DNA of 64,000 nt from Gracilaria vermiculophylla. Lineage: Eukaryota > Rhodophyta > Florideophyceae > Gracilariales > Gracilariaceae. The translations under genes were made by a program, and so were the position numbers. The notes under the pieces were generated by a model. It was not told where the DNA came from. It saw only the letters and a program-made list of their open reading frames with translations, and ran no database searches. Shown piece by piece: positions 21,254 to 31,473 of this stretch. Positions within the stretch are counted from its first letter, which is position 1, and every line of letters starts with the position of its first letter. The stretch lies in assembly GCA_019155205.2 (NCBI GenBank), contig JAHNZQ020003149.1:1449681-1513680 (forward strand), in the 5' to 3' direction.

Positions 21254-23545
21254 ATGCCGATACGATTATGGCGACGCGCGCTATCAGCGGCAACACAACC
21301 AACTGCCATGCATTCTTTACGAAACCTTATTATCATCGCCCACATCGATTCTGGAAAGGTAAGCAACAACCGCCGTCTTCTCACACCCCACTATACCATT
21401 CAAACGCACTATCATTTCATTTAGAGAAGTAAAACGCTGTGTCGCTGACCTGCTTTCGGTCTATCTCATAAAGTAGAGTACGCTGAGCGACCGCTTGCTA
21501 CAGACCACGGGCACTGTTCCCGCCGAAAAACTACAGGAGCGCTCGCAGTTTCTGGATTCCAATCCAATTGAACGGCAGCGTCAGATCACTATTAAAGCAA
21601 GAGCAGCTCGCATGTCGTGGCGGGACCACAAAGTTACGCTCATTGACTGTCCCGGTCATCACGACTTTTCGCGTCAAGTCTCACAGTCGGCTGGTGCCGT
21701 GGAGGGTGCTCTGCTGGTTGTGGATGCTACAAAAGGCGTGCAGGCCCAGACTCTCAGCAGCGTCGAACTTGCACTTGAAGCCGGGTTGGAACTTTTACCT
21801 GTCATCAACAAGATTGATCTGCCGACGGCCGATGTGGAAAACACCCGAAGTCAGATTGAAAACCTTGTCGGAATCGATGCTTCTGAAGCCATAATGACGT
21901 CGGCGAAGCAGGGGATTGGTATAGAACAGCTCCTTGACGCCGTCATTGAACGCCTTCCAGCCCCGCAGGGCTCTTTGGAAAACCCATTGCAGGCTCTGGT
22001 CTTTGATTCTTACTACGATTCATACCGTGGTGTCGTGTTGTTCGTCCGCGTTGTCAATGGAGTCGTGCGAAAGGGAGACCGAATCTCCCCGTTTTCATTT
22101 CGCAACTCGACAGAGCATGGAAGCAAACCCATGGAATATATTGTCGATACCATTGGGTTTCTTGAGCCTCACGAAGTGCCATCGGACCAGCTTCAACCTG
22201 GGGAGATCGGATACCTGACCGCAGCTATAAAAAGAGTCGGTGACATTCCGCATGGTGATACGCTCACGCATTGTGGTCCAGAAGCGGCGGAGACTGCTCT
22301 GCCAGGTTACGAACCCATTAAATCGGTTGTCTTCTGTGGGCTATTTCCATCTGACTCTGGTGATATCCATACCCTGCGTGCAGCTTTGCAAAAGCTCCAG
22401 TTGCAGGACGGAAGCGTTGTATTCGAGCCGGACATATCTGCAGCTATGGGAACCGGATTCCGGTGCGGGTTTTTGGGACTGTTACATATGGCAGTCACAC
22501 AGGAGAGATTGGAAACAGAGTTTGGGCTGGATCTCATCGCATCTACTCCGTCCGTTTCTTACATGGTAAGTCTCACACAATTGCAAGCTGCAGAAACTAT
22601 GGCCGAAGCTAACATGAATATTTCGCACTTGTTTGTTGTCCTCACAGATTCAACCTTCTGGTTCTGAGGAGTGGCACTTAGTCTCGAACCCGGCTGCTAT
22701 TCCATCCGGCCATGTAAGGATCAAGGAGCCATACGCGAAGGTTGAAATTATATGCAATCAGGATCACGTTGGCCCTCTCATGGACCTGGCTCAGTCAAGA
22801 AGGGGTGAGATGAGAGATCAGCGCTACATGGGCCTTGATCGAGTAAAGCTGGTGTATTCGGTGCCCCTTGCGGAGCTTGTCACCGATTTTCATGACGTTT
22901 TGAAGTCGAGAAGCGCGGGGTTTGCTTCCATGAACTATGAGATGGAAGAAATGAGGCAAAACAAGCTGAAAAGAATGGACATTCATGTTGCGGGGGAGCC
23001 CGTGGATGGGTAAGTGTTTCTTTATGTTCCTAGTCATGAAGCCAGTTGCGATTTCTTTCTTGCTAACTCATTTATCGGCAATGGGTTTCTAGTCTTTCAT
23101 CGGTTGTCCACGAAGACAAGGCATACAGCCATGCTCGGTGGATGGTCGAAAAATTGAAAGACGTGATACCGAGACAGATGTTCAAAGTGAGTATTCAAGC
23201 TGTAGTTGGTGGTAATATCATGGCCAGCCAACATATCAATCCGTTTCGAAAGGGTAAGATGACGCACTTTACTCAATGCTCCCAAGCCACCTTCTGACAT
23301 GTGTGTTTGTTCTCCTTAGATGTGACTGCCAAATGTTATGGTGGAGATGCGAGTCGAAAAAAGAAACTGTAGGTTTTGCCCGTGACATCCTCTTCATAGA
23401 GAAACACTGCTAACCTGATCAAATCTATGACTTTTCATCGCGCAGTTTGAAAAAGCAAGTCGAAGGGAAGAAAAGAATGAAGACCGTCGGGAGAGTTTCA
23501 ATTCCTCAAGAGGCATTCTTGGCTATTCTATCAGGAAGGGATTAA
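21254..23545 (+). CDS. GUF1: Mitochondrial translation GTPase GUF1/LepA (EF4)
   Basis: Six exons: 21254-21358, 21477-22565, 22648-23009, 23093-23253, 23320-23368 and 23446-23545. All junctions are GT-AG and in phase, giving 621 aa. The N-terminus [15 protein letters not shown] is a basic amphipathic mitochondrial-type leader. GTPase motifs are AHIDSGKST (G1, split by intron 1), DCPGHHDF (G3) and NKID (G4). LepA-specific regions include [24 protein letters not shown] and the basic C-terminal domain HINPFRK...[12 protein letters not shown]4 back-translocates or remodels stalled ribosomes. G1 has Ser where LepA usually has His (DHGK). It is the most intron-rich gene here. Confidence 0.93.
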
Positions 23546-23948
23546 AATGCTCTTGCACAGGTGGAAGAAATGGAATTCCTCGCCACATGATGTGGGGATC
23601 CCTTTCATTTTAATTCCGATGGAAGTCGTATGCCCTTCACGATCGCCCATGATGGGCATCGTAGTCGCAAACTGGAGACTTGATTGTGTGTGCTTTTATG
23701 CTCTTCATAGAATGCCCTTTTTTGCGGAATGTTCTTACGCCGTCTGAAGATCGAGTATGATTTTCCTCCAAATCATTCGGAAGATGTTCAGTAAAAGTGT
23801 CGAGCTAGTATCGACCAGTGCAAACTAACGTAAATAACTGCGGAGGTGGACTTTGTTACCTGAAAAGAGAATCTTCTAATGTCCTTTCTCATCAGGTTTA
23901 GCGAGGCTGAACATCCCACGCAAGTGTGACACTTAAACATCTAGTTCT
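23546..23948. other. Convergent 3' region, no gene
   Basis: AT-richer 3' flanks of GUF1 and the glycosyltransferase; no supported frame. Confidence 0.4.
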
Positions 23949-25121
23949 TCAAAAGAAAGATGCCAACACGGTTTTCTCTTTCGTGCTATTTTGGGTCGCT
24001 ATTCTTTGTAGATATTCACGGAACGGCACGTACTTTGATACGGCAATCTCATCCCAATCTTCTCGAATGTACCACACACCATTATTCTCAGCATTCGCTC
24101 TTTTGTCCCAACCTTTGCAATGAAACAGCGAAACCTTCTCCATGTCAAACTTGCGGATGCCGTAATTTTTCAACCTGTCTTGTTTAAACTTAGTACAGTT
24201 TCTCACGTAGAGTGCAGCCGGAAGCATAAGCAATCTTAGCGGTGGGTCGAGAAATCGTATGACCGTATTTTGCGTCCAAGACCATGAGTATTGGTGTTTA
24301 ACCGACTCTCCGGCGTAACGCAATGCGCAAGCTAGACCTATCTGATCGTCGGCGTACTTGATGACCTTCGGGAGGAAGAGTTCTGAAAAGAAGCTCATCA
24401 TCTTTGCGCTAGATCTAAAAAAGATCCAGCCCATGCAGGGCTGATGTCGCCAATAAGATTTTGAAAGCGTAAGGCATTCTTTGGGAAGCTCCCCACGCAA
24501 CGGATTGGGGAAGTTAGAAGGTGAGGCGATGATATCAAAACTTGAAAGAGAAGAGTTAAAGACGCGATCAGAGAATGGAGATCGCATAGCAATGGCGTCC
24601 GCATCGCTAATGAGAACGTTAAAGCCATTTTGAAGAAGGATTTGCGCCAGCGCTGATCGACGTATCCAGACATCGGAACGTGTAAATGGAGGATATGTCT
24701 TTGAGATCGCGACAACCGGTGCTTGAATAGAGGCCAGGAAGCTGTGAGACGCCAAATCGAGAGCTACAAGTATGTAGTTGTGAATATGAACTCTGTGATT
24801 AGAAATACACCAATTGAGAGCAAGTTCCAGACTTTCATTTGATACAATGAGCAGTATTATGTTTCGTCGTCGGTGCCGGTGTTCTGCTAAAGATAACAAT
24901 GAGGATTTGGAATACTCCAATGACCCGCCAGTGATCAGAGGGTATGAACGTAATTCTCGAGACATAATAGTTCCACTGTGACAAGTTGTAACGGTTATGA
25001 TAATGAACACAAATAGGAGACCTGCTGCCACTAGAGAGTGAAGAGTCTTTTGCACAGATCTCTTATGAGAAACAAAATGAGTAAAGCACATCGTGGCAAA
25101 GAATTGGACTGAAGCCGACAT
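23949..25121 (-). CDS. Type II membrane glycosyltransferase, GT77-like
   Basis: 390 aa, single exon. A short cytosolic tail and one hydrophobic segment at about residues 30-46 give a Golgi type II topology. The luminal part has the nucleotide-diphospho-sugar transferase fold signature (PF03407 family): GFNVLISDADAIAMRSPF at about 170, where DAD is the metal/sugar-nucleotide DxD motif, then CMGWIFFRSS, KYADDQIGLACAL and FHCKGWDKR near the end. GT77 members add arabinose, xylose or galactose to wall polysaccharides or glycoproteins; the substrate cannot be told here. The frame also opens nine codons earlier with a GTG; I use the first ATG. A candidate solo LTR lies directly upstream in the same orientation. 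Confidence 0.8.
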   Translation of the reverse strand: MSASVQFFATMCFTHFVSHKRSVQKTLHSLVAAGLLFVFIIITVTTCHSGTIMSRELRSYPLITGGSLEYSKSSLLSLAEHRHRRRNIILLIVSNESLELALNWCISNHRVHIHNYILVALDLASHSFLASIQAPVVAISKTYPPFTRSDVWIRRSALAQILLQNGFNVLISDADAIAMRSPFSDRVFNSSLSSFDIIASPSNFPNPLRGELPKECLTLSKSYWRHQPCMGWIFFRSSAKMMSFFSELFLPKVIKYADDQIGLACALRYAGESVKHQYSWSWTQNTVIRFLDPPLRLLMLPAALYVRNCTKFKQDRLKNYGIRKFDMEKVSLFHCKGWDKRANAENNGVWYIREDWDEIAVSKYVPFREYLQRIATQNSTKEKTVLASFF

Positions 25122-25149
25122 TCGCGAAAAGTGATCAAACTGAGTCACT

Positions 25150-25490
25150 ACAGCTGTTACTTCGGCTCGAATTACTTCCGATTTTGGCCTAATCGGGACA
25201 TCGGTAGGTTCTAGGACCCTTTTTGCAACAAGAGTAGTGAAACAAGTAAATGAGATGTGGAGGCTTTATTCTCTGACTGGTCGACGATGTTTCCTCTCTC
25301 CGCGTCTCTCTTTCCTCCGGACTTTTATACCGCTCATTGAGCGCACACTGTCTCCAGGTCAACGCCAATCATAACTACCTACATCGGAATGTGCCCAATT
25401 AGCAGTTACCGCTTCTTCCGATTTCAACCCGAGTACAACTGCCTACATCTTAATGTGCCCGATTCCACTGTTCCGATTTCAACCTTTTGT
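25150..25490 (-). repeat. Candidate solo LTR upstream of the glycosyltransferase
   Basis: Read on the minus strand: an imperfect duplicated block (25371-25487), then gagcggtataaaagtccgg (TATA box about 25322-25329), then about 60 nt later gaataaagcc (polyadenylation-type signal about 25263-25270). This is the U3-R-U5 arrangement of an LTR. No partner LTR or internal sequence is visible and the edges are estimates. It could instead be an ordinary TATA promoter of the downstream gene. Confidence 0.4.
25371..25487 (+). repeat. Imperfect direct repeat, about 57-nt unit, two copies
   Basis: aactacctacatcggaatgt...ttccgatttcaaccc is followed by aactgcctacatcttaatgt...ttccgatttcaacct. The two units share the ends and much of the middle. 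Confidence 0.7.
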
Positions 25491-28073
25491 TTCATTACTG
25501 TTGCACTTTTCTTTTGTTGCTGACCGTTTTCACTGTACACTTACGCTTCTGATTTCCACTAAAGAGTTGTCTCTTACTCTTAAAGGTGCTGAAAGACTTC
25601 AGTGGCTATTCTCTATTCATAGCCGAAAGTGAGTAGTCACCTTTTTTTCAAAGCTGTTTTTCAGCTGTTGATGACTTTCTCCCATTGAATTGAGTCAAGA
25701 AGATTATTCGCGTCTTTTCTACAAAAAGATTGACAAGACAAGGAGCGGGGCATGGGTGAAAATAGACTGCTTAAATGGTGATGGACGCTACCTTCTAAAC
25801 GGGCATGGCAGCAGTTTTCATTAAGATATATACATATCTTTCTCTATACAGGACTTTGCTTGATCACCACTTTCGTACTACTGCAGACGAGTCCCTTTAT
25901 AATTGATGTGTTATGATCTTTTTCTTCTTCTTCTGTCTTAGTAGTCTGCCATCTCTGATTTCTGTAAGACAGCAGAAATATCTCTGGATATTATTTTCTC
26001 TCCATAGAATGGCAAAGTAGGATAAAATCGATTGGGTTCACATTGAACCTAATCTACTTTACCCTACTTGGAAAAGTAATTCGATGGTAAAACGTTCACC
26101 AGTTCAGTGCAAAAACGCTGTCTCGCGCTCTATTTCTACATACAGCCTCAATACCCGCTATCGTTCCCCTCATGTATCGTGCCATCTAAGTCAGCTCTGC
26201 TCGCTGCGTTGCCACATCGTTTTCAAGATTGGGGTCAGCCGCATGTTGTACAAAAAGCACATCCATCAGTGGTGCTGTATCTCGTAAAAAAAAGTACTGT
26301 AGCGTCAGAAACTAGTTAAGAATAAAGCGAATCACAAATTCTCACGATGATGGGTCATATTTTTATTCCGTGACAATGGCGTGTCTGTAGTATGAAACAT
26401 ATTCGTGGCATTCATGTACATCTTGAACCAGTCTGATGGGGATGGGAATATAGTTCATGATGGTTTCATCAAGGATTGATGAAGGTCGGTAGCTGGTTTG
26501 ATTGTTTGTTCAGAGTAGTTCGTTAACTTGTGGTCTTGCCGTCGTTTGCAAGACGAACCGGATCACACGAAGTTGAAGCTTGTGTGAATAAAGCAAGTGT
26601 CGATATTGGCAGGTTGTTGCGCTCTTGTCGATGCAGTCTGCGGCGCATGATAAATATCAAACTGTGTCTGCGCCTCTCGATAATTATGAACTCTTTACGG
26701 CAACTTCTTTATCGCAAGGGCAGTGCCAGTTGAAATCGCAGTCTCTCGTTGTCTGGAACGTTCTCGATTGCAATCATTGTCTGTGCGTGTTCAACTTCAG
26801 ACAGTGGCATTTTCCTCGAGACGGACACGTAAAGTGCTTTGAGGTGAAGACTATCATACTCGCCATATGGTGATAGATTTCTAAGGCTCACAGTAAATTA
26901 CACTCTTCGTAAAGAAGTGCAATCTTTGCTTGCAATATGCTGAATGGAATTAATTGAATTGAAATCGATTGCAATCAACATCGTCTTGGATCCATTTCAA
27001 AAAGTATTGGTATTGTGACTGTTGTGTTTTCCCTCGAGATTTCAACGTACGTTTTGTAATATATCGAGATAATCAACATGTTCCACTACTATTTAATTTT
27101 AAACATTTAGTTGTAATCTTTAGAATGTGACAGTGGTAGTGTACATGGTAAAGGCCTGCCCAATTGCGATATTCAGAGAGAATCGCTATCCTATTAACGT
27201 GGATGCATCCTTGGAGCAGTGTTGTCCATCACCAGAAAGCAATATTTCGTATTTTGAGAAAAACGGAGTATCTTAACGATGGGGCTCTATTGAGCTAAAA
27301 TTTTGAGCGTAGCGCCTACGGAAAAGAAAGAAACGAGGAACTAGAAATTTCATGAAAGTCAGCAACTGCACATACGAAGGCTGGTTGCGACACTGGTTGC
27401 ATTCAGGAAGAGCGCATGAGATTTCAATGCCTTGGAGAAAAAAAAAACTCAGATTCGGTAATATATGACTGAATGCTAATAGAGCATGTCATTTCTGAAT
27501 AGTTCTTCTGTTTTTCGTTTATATGAACGCTTTCTCTATAACATGTAGTATAACAGAAATCAATCTCACAGATATTTTCTTTCCTCTTGAAAGTCAAAAG
27601 GCTTTATGTATATATTTATTTATGTTTCAAAGCTCTAAGCAGTGTAATGCTCTCTGCTGTGCCACGAACACGCCATTACTCGTATGAACATCAATGTGGG
27701 GGTAAAATCTCCATGAGATTTTGAACTGTATCGAGATCAAATAGCAAAGAGAATTAAGGACGTCACAATTAACGTCCACGTTCGACTGCAACAGAATAAG
27801 AAACGCTTTCTTGTTCAAAGATAGAAGAGTCATTTGGAACGTATGCCTATGCTGTCGTACCGTTCTAGCTCACCTTTCGCTGATAGCAAAAATGAAAATT
27901 ATCTCTGATTAGTCGGCATTCGCTTATTGTTTGGTACATATGAACACTGGGAATGATGTGTAATGCTCTCAAAAATAAGAATTTGGTTACAGGATCAGCA
28001 AACTGAATTGTAAATCACTGCCACTTCGACAGGTAAGTAGAAAGTGGTTTACAGGATCAAAAGTGCAAATGTG
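25491..28073. other. Gene-poor AT-richer region
   Basis: About 2.6 kb in which I find no frame with family resemblance or sustained coding character on either strand. Short frames (for example 26084-26287 plus and 26709-26891 minus) are not supported by splice signals or similarity. Runs of low-complexity A/T occur, and no obvious terminal repeats. Confidence 0.5.
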
Positions 28074-28147
28074 TACCCCCAGCAGGGCTCGAACCTGCGA
28101 CCCTAGCGTTATTAGCACTATGCTCTAACCAACTGAGCTATGGAGGC
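28074..28147 (-). tRNA. tRNA-Ile (anticodon AAU)
   Basis: A 74-nt cloverleaf with no intron. Acceptor GCCTCCA pairs with TGGGGGT (G-U at the first pair), with discriminator A. The D arm is GCTC...GAGC and the anticodon stem TAGTG/CGCTA encloses loop CTAATAA, with AAT at positions 34-36. The T arm is GCAGG-TTCGAGC-CCTGC. A-box (TAGCTCAGTTGG) and B-box (GGTTCGAGCCC) promoter elements are internal. A34 would be deaminated to inosine to read AUU, AUC and AUA. Confidence 0.97.
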
Positions 28148-28302
28148 AGCCACTGGTGGAAGACGGGGGAAAATTGACTGATTATATATTGCCTCAATTA
28201 ATTATATTTGTTTTGTAATGAGCGTTTACAGTTTGATCCGCAAGGTTGAATATTGTTACCTTTCGTAGTTACAGCGCTGGCAAGGCAGTCAATATCGACT
28301 TC

Positions 28303-28611
28303 ATGATGAAAAGCGCATTTGGCACGCTCGCAACGCTATTTGCCCCGTCGAACCCCCCCGCAAAGTCCGCCCCATTTCGCAGCTCGGTCAACGCCAACAT
28401 GGAAATTCCTCTTTTCGTGCAAGTCCTAGCCGCAATCCCCGTCGTGGCCCTTATCCTTTTCGGCCTTTACTCGGCCGCTTACATATTGCACGGCGTCGCC
28501 ACCTTTCCAGAATGCCCAGAAGCATATCAACAGCTTCTCAAAGACATCAAACGCGCGCGCCAACAACTTGAACAAAAAGGATTTTCCCTCCCACGCCCCG
28601 CCCAAACCTGA
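28303..28611 (+). CDS. DPM3: Dolichol-phosphate mannosyltransferase subunit 3
   Basis: 102 aa from the first ATG of the open frame (a second Met follows directly). It has a strong hydrophobic segment MEIPLFVQVLAAIPVVALIL and on to about residue 60. It ends with a helical tail HGVATFPECPEAYQQLLKDI followed by KRARQQLEQKGFSLP, which matches the DPM3 signature VATFxxCxxAxxxLxxxIxxAxxxLxxxG. DPM3 tethers the catalytic DPM1 to the ER membrane for synthesis of the mannose donor used in N-glycans, GPI anchors and O-mannosylation. The usual first transmembrane segment is weak here. It ends 8 nt from the stop of the convergent helicase gene. Confidence 0.85.
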   Translation: MMKSAFGTLATLFAPSNPPAKSAPFRSSVNANMEIPLFVQVLAAIPVVALILFGLYSAAYILHGVATFPECPEAYQQLLKDIKRARQQLEQKGFSLPRPAQT

Positions 28612-28618
28612 TCACTCT

Positions 28619-30256
28619 TCATCGCCTCCTCTGTCTTCCGCCAACGCTTCGGCGACGTCGCACTCCACCCCCGCCTCTGCCGAACCGAGCGCCTTTGTGG
28701 CCCACTTTCTCGACCGCTTTCGAATTCGTATCAACCCTTGTCTCGCCCTCGCCGCTTCTTTCGTTCTCCAGAGCAGCCTCCTTGTCACGTTTCTTTCGTT
28801 CTTCGTCTTCTTCTCGCGAAAGTCTTGCGCTTTCAAGTGCGTCAATTCCATGCATACCGGCTCGTTGAATTGCCCGTGCAAGTCGCATATCTCTCTTTGC
28901 GACAAAGCTCGTCACTCTACCGCAAGCTCCGGCACGAGCTGTTCGGCCGGCGCGATGCAGGTAATCCACAGCCGAATTTGGGAAGTCAAACAGAACTACG
29001 TGGTCAACTCTCAGGTTGTCCAATCCTCTCGCCGCCATGTCAGTGCAGATCAACAACGGTTTTTCACCACTTTTGAAGCTTTCATACTCCTTTTCCCGCC
29101 GTGCTATGGGTATGTCCCCGTGAATACACGACGTCAAATGCCCCGCTTCTGATAGGAAATGATCCACAAACCGACATGAATCGATTGTATTGCAGAACAC
29201 CATCATTCTCCTGTCCTTCAAACCCTCTCCACGCGTGGTATCGTTCATGAACGAAACAAGTTCTTGCATTTTTGTATTCGGCCCGACGTAAACAAACCGC
29301 TGCTCCAATCCTTTTGGCGCCTTGTGCAAATCCACGTTTATTCGCTTTGCGTGCGGAAACACTTGTTTGTAAATTAGCTCTGCTGCGCGTGGATGAGTGG
29401 CACCAGCGGCCACATACTGCGGCTTGTTGTTCATGTCCGAGTTGGCGCCTTCGCACCACCACAAAATCTTCTTCAGCTCGCTCTCAAAGCCTTTGTCGAA
29501 CAGCGTATCGACTTCGTCAATTACCACATGCTTCACGAATCGCACATCAATCACGCGCTCCTGTAGCAATTGCAAAAGCCGACCGGTTGTTGTAACCAAA
29601 ATATCCACGGGGCTGTTCAGCCTTTCTTTCAGTTTCCGCGAAGAACCAGATCCAGTGGCCAGTGTGCCAACGACTCGAAACTTGACAACGTGGGAGAGGC
29701 GCCGAGCTACTCCTTCTACCTGCTCTGCGAGCTCTCTCGTCGGAAGAAGAACCAAAGCCCGCGGCCTCTTTGCGACTCGAAGCGGAGGGTCGTGTTCATT
29801 TCGCATCTGCTCCGCCTGTTTCAGCTGCTGGATGACTGGCAACAAATACGCAAACGTCTTCCCAGAGCCAGTGGCCGCGCCGAGAATGACACTCGCGCCG
29901 CCCAATATCGGCGGGACGCCTCGAACCTGAATTCCCGTGGGAGTTGAAATGTGCATGGACTCAAGGTGGTCCTGAATGTCTTTACTGAGTCCAAGCGCCG
30001 CGAAGGTGGACTGCGTGAAAAGTGGCGTGGTGGACGCGGGAATGTTTGTTTCAAACTTTTTGTTGACCCCGCGACCAACGTCGAGCGTCACGGCGGACGG
30101 GAGCAGGCGTTGGGGGCGCTCGCGTCTGCGAGCAAACTCGATGGTTTCGGGTCGTTGGAGGCACTTTTGACCATGAAATGCCGAACTCCATTGTGCATTC
30201 GGTCGCGATGTGGAACACCAGACTGAGACGAAGAGCGGTAGTTGTGGAGCTGTCAT
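28619..30256 (-). CDS. DEAD-box RNA helicase, probably organellar
   Basis: 545 aa, single exon. The N-terminal 70 residues are basic and lack acidic runs, as in organelle-targeted helicases. A Q-motif region (STFAALGLSKDIQDHLES, about 83-110) precedes AATGSGKT (127-134), PTRELAEQ (172-179) and VIDEVDTLFDKGF (motif II DEVD, 247-250). AGATHP (about 284) stands where SAT is expected, and HRAGRTARAG is motif VI. The C-terminus is a basic Arg/Gly-rich tail ending in RRRSVGGRQRRR, likely RNA binding. The nearest relatives I can think of are organellar helicases of the RH39/MRH4 kind in rRNA processing, but I cannot place it firmly. Confidence 0.9.
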   Translation of the reverse strand: MTAPQLPLFVSVWCSTSRPNAQWSSAFHGQKCLQRPETIEFARRRERPQRLLPSAVTLDVGRGVNKKFETNIPASTTPLFTQSTFAALGLSKDIQDHLESMHISTPTGIQVRGVPPILGGASVILGAATGSGKTFAYLLPVIQQLKQAEQMRNEHDPPLRVAKRPRALVLLPTRELAEQVEGVARRLSHVVKFRVVGTLATGSGSSRKLKERLNSPVDILVTTTGRLLQLLQERVIDVRFVKHVVIDEVDTLFDKGFESELKKILWWCEGANSDMNNKPQYVAAGATHPRAAELIYKQVFPHAKRINVDLHKAPKGLEQRFVYVGPNTKMQELVSFMNDTTRGEGLKDRRMMVFCNTIDSCRFVDHFLSEAGHLTSCIHGDIPIARREKEYESFKSGEKPLLICTDMAARGLDNLRVDHVVLFDFPNSAVDYLHRAGRTARAGACGRVTSFVAKRDMRLARAIQRAGMHGIDALESARLSREEDEERKKRDKEAALENERSGEGETRVDTNSKAVEKVGHKGARFGRGGGGVRRRRSVGGRQRRR

Positions 30257-31473
30257 GCTTTGGGAATGACGCCAAAGCTAGAACGGAGCCGTAGTTTCGT
30301 TTCTCTCTTTTGATCCCTCAGATCTCGATTGATGCTTCGCAGGTATTTGACTTTCTCAAGTGTATTTCGAAATAGGAGAAAATTCAAAACAGACAAAATT
30401 GCACAAGAAAATTTTCATGGTCCGTGAAACTCTTGAAAGAACCCTTGTAATAATGGTGGATTATTGTGAGTTGCGAACCCTCCCGACGGGTTTTCAGCAA
30501 CGTCAGTTTCAACGTCAGTTTCAATTTTTCTGATTTTTTCCGCTTCATTTTGAGGGGTTTTCTCGGCGGGTAATGACGGAGAATAACGTATTGACCGGAT
30601 ATTCTTTATGAAGTAGAAATGCGATTGGGAGGGTAAAAGCTTGTTCGTTACCTTGTTCACCACTGTTTCTCGAGATGTTTTCGAACGTACGAGAGAAAAA
30701 ATTCCCCGAGTTCAAAAAGGGATGTGGGAGCCCAACGTTTCGTGTATTTTGTGCAATGAACAAGGCTTAAGAAATGCACTGATTAATATTGCGGTAAAGG
30801 AAAAATCAACTCTCTATACCCATTGTCGACGCCGTTTAATATATGCAGGGTGTAGTGTAGAACAATTCGAGATATCATAGCGGCTTTTAGCGCGGCTCAA
30901 AAGCTTTTAAAGGAAGAGATAAATATTGCTTGTGACGGATACTCGTGCGGTATTTTTCGTTGTAAACGTCGTTTGCATCTTTATCTGTCCAACTACTTGA
31001 GTAAAGTAGCACACCGGCTCGACTACAAAGGATACCGTCACCACTGAATGGCAAGGAGTAGCAGCCTACTCTTATTTGTTTGAGACGAGTATGCTTGACG
31101 TACGAATATTTTCGTTTTCCTTTTGTAACGGACGCGGCTGCTGACGGATTCCAAAATAAGATACCAAATACCGTACAATAGTTGCCCATTTATAAGGTAT
31201 TTTTTGCCTCTATCCCGTCGATATAGTTTTATTGTCACCTTTGTTGTCGGGGAGGTCTTAAGCGTTCCGAAGAACTCAACTCCAAGTTTTTTTTGCAGGC
31301 AGTTCTGTCACTTATCTTTACGGGTCCGGAGATTTGGCTTTGATTATCCCCAACTTGTGCGGCAGAGGTGCAGTGGAATACGCTATTGAAGTCATTCCTC
31401 TCACGCTTTTCTCTGCCGCACTGTTGATCAAATTTATTATCGGCTTTCCGGTGAACGGTGGACTGTTCAGGTA
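30257..31473. other. Intergenic with repeat scraps, no gene
   Basis: 1.2 kb between the helicase and ORC5. It contains the second copy of the 83-bp copia-derived repeat (30451-30533). Minus-strand frames at 30415-30663 and 30887-31189 look like decayed transposon sequence, but I recognise no domain. A run of short frames just before 31474 is the ORC5 upstream region. Confidence 0.5.
30451..30533 (+). repeat. 83-bp dispersed repeat, copy 2
   Basis: Nearly identical (one mismatch) to 12209-12291 and in the same orientation. Its minus-strand translation ETDVAENPSGGFATHNNPP is shared with the copia 5' coding region, so it is a short, recent copia-derived fragment. Confidence 0.9.

Noticed and set aside
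25491..28073. Short ORFs such as 26084-26287 and 27627-27833
   Set aside because: No similarity, no splice support, and composition like surrounding non-coding DNA.
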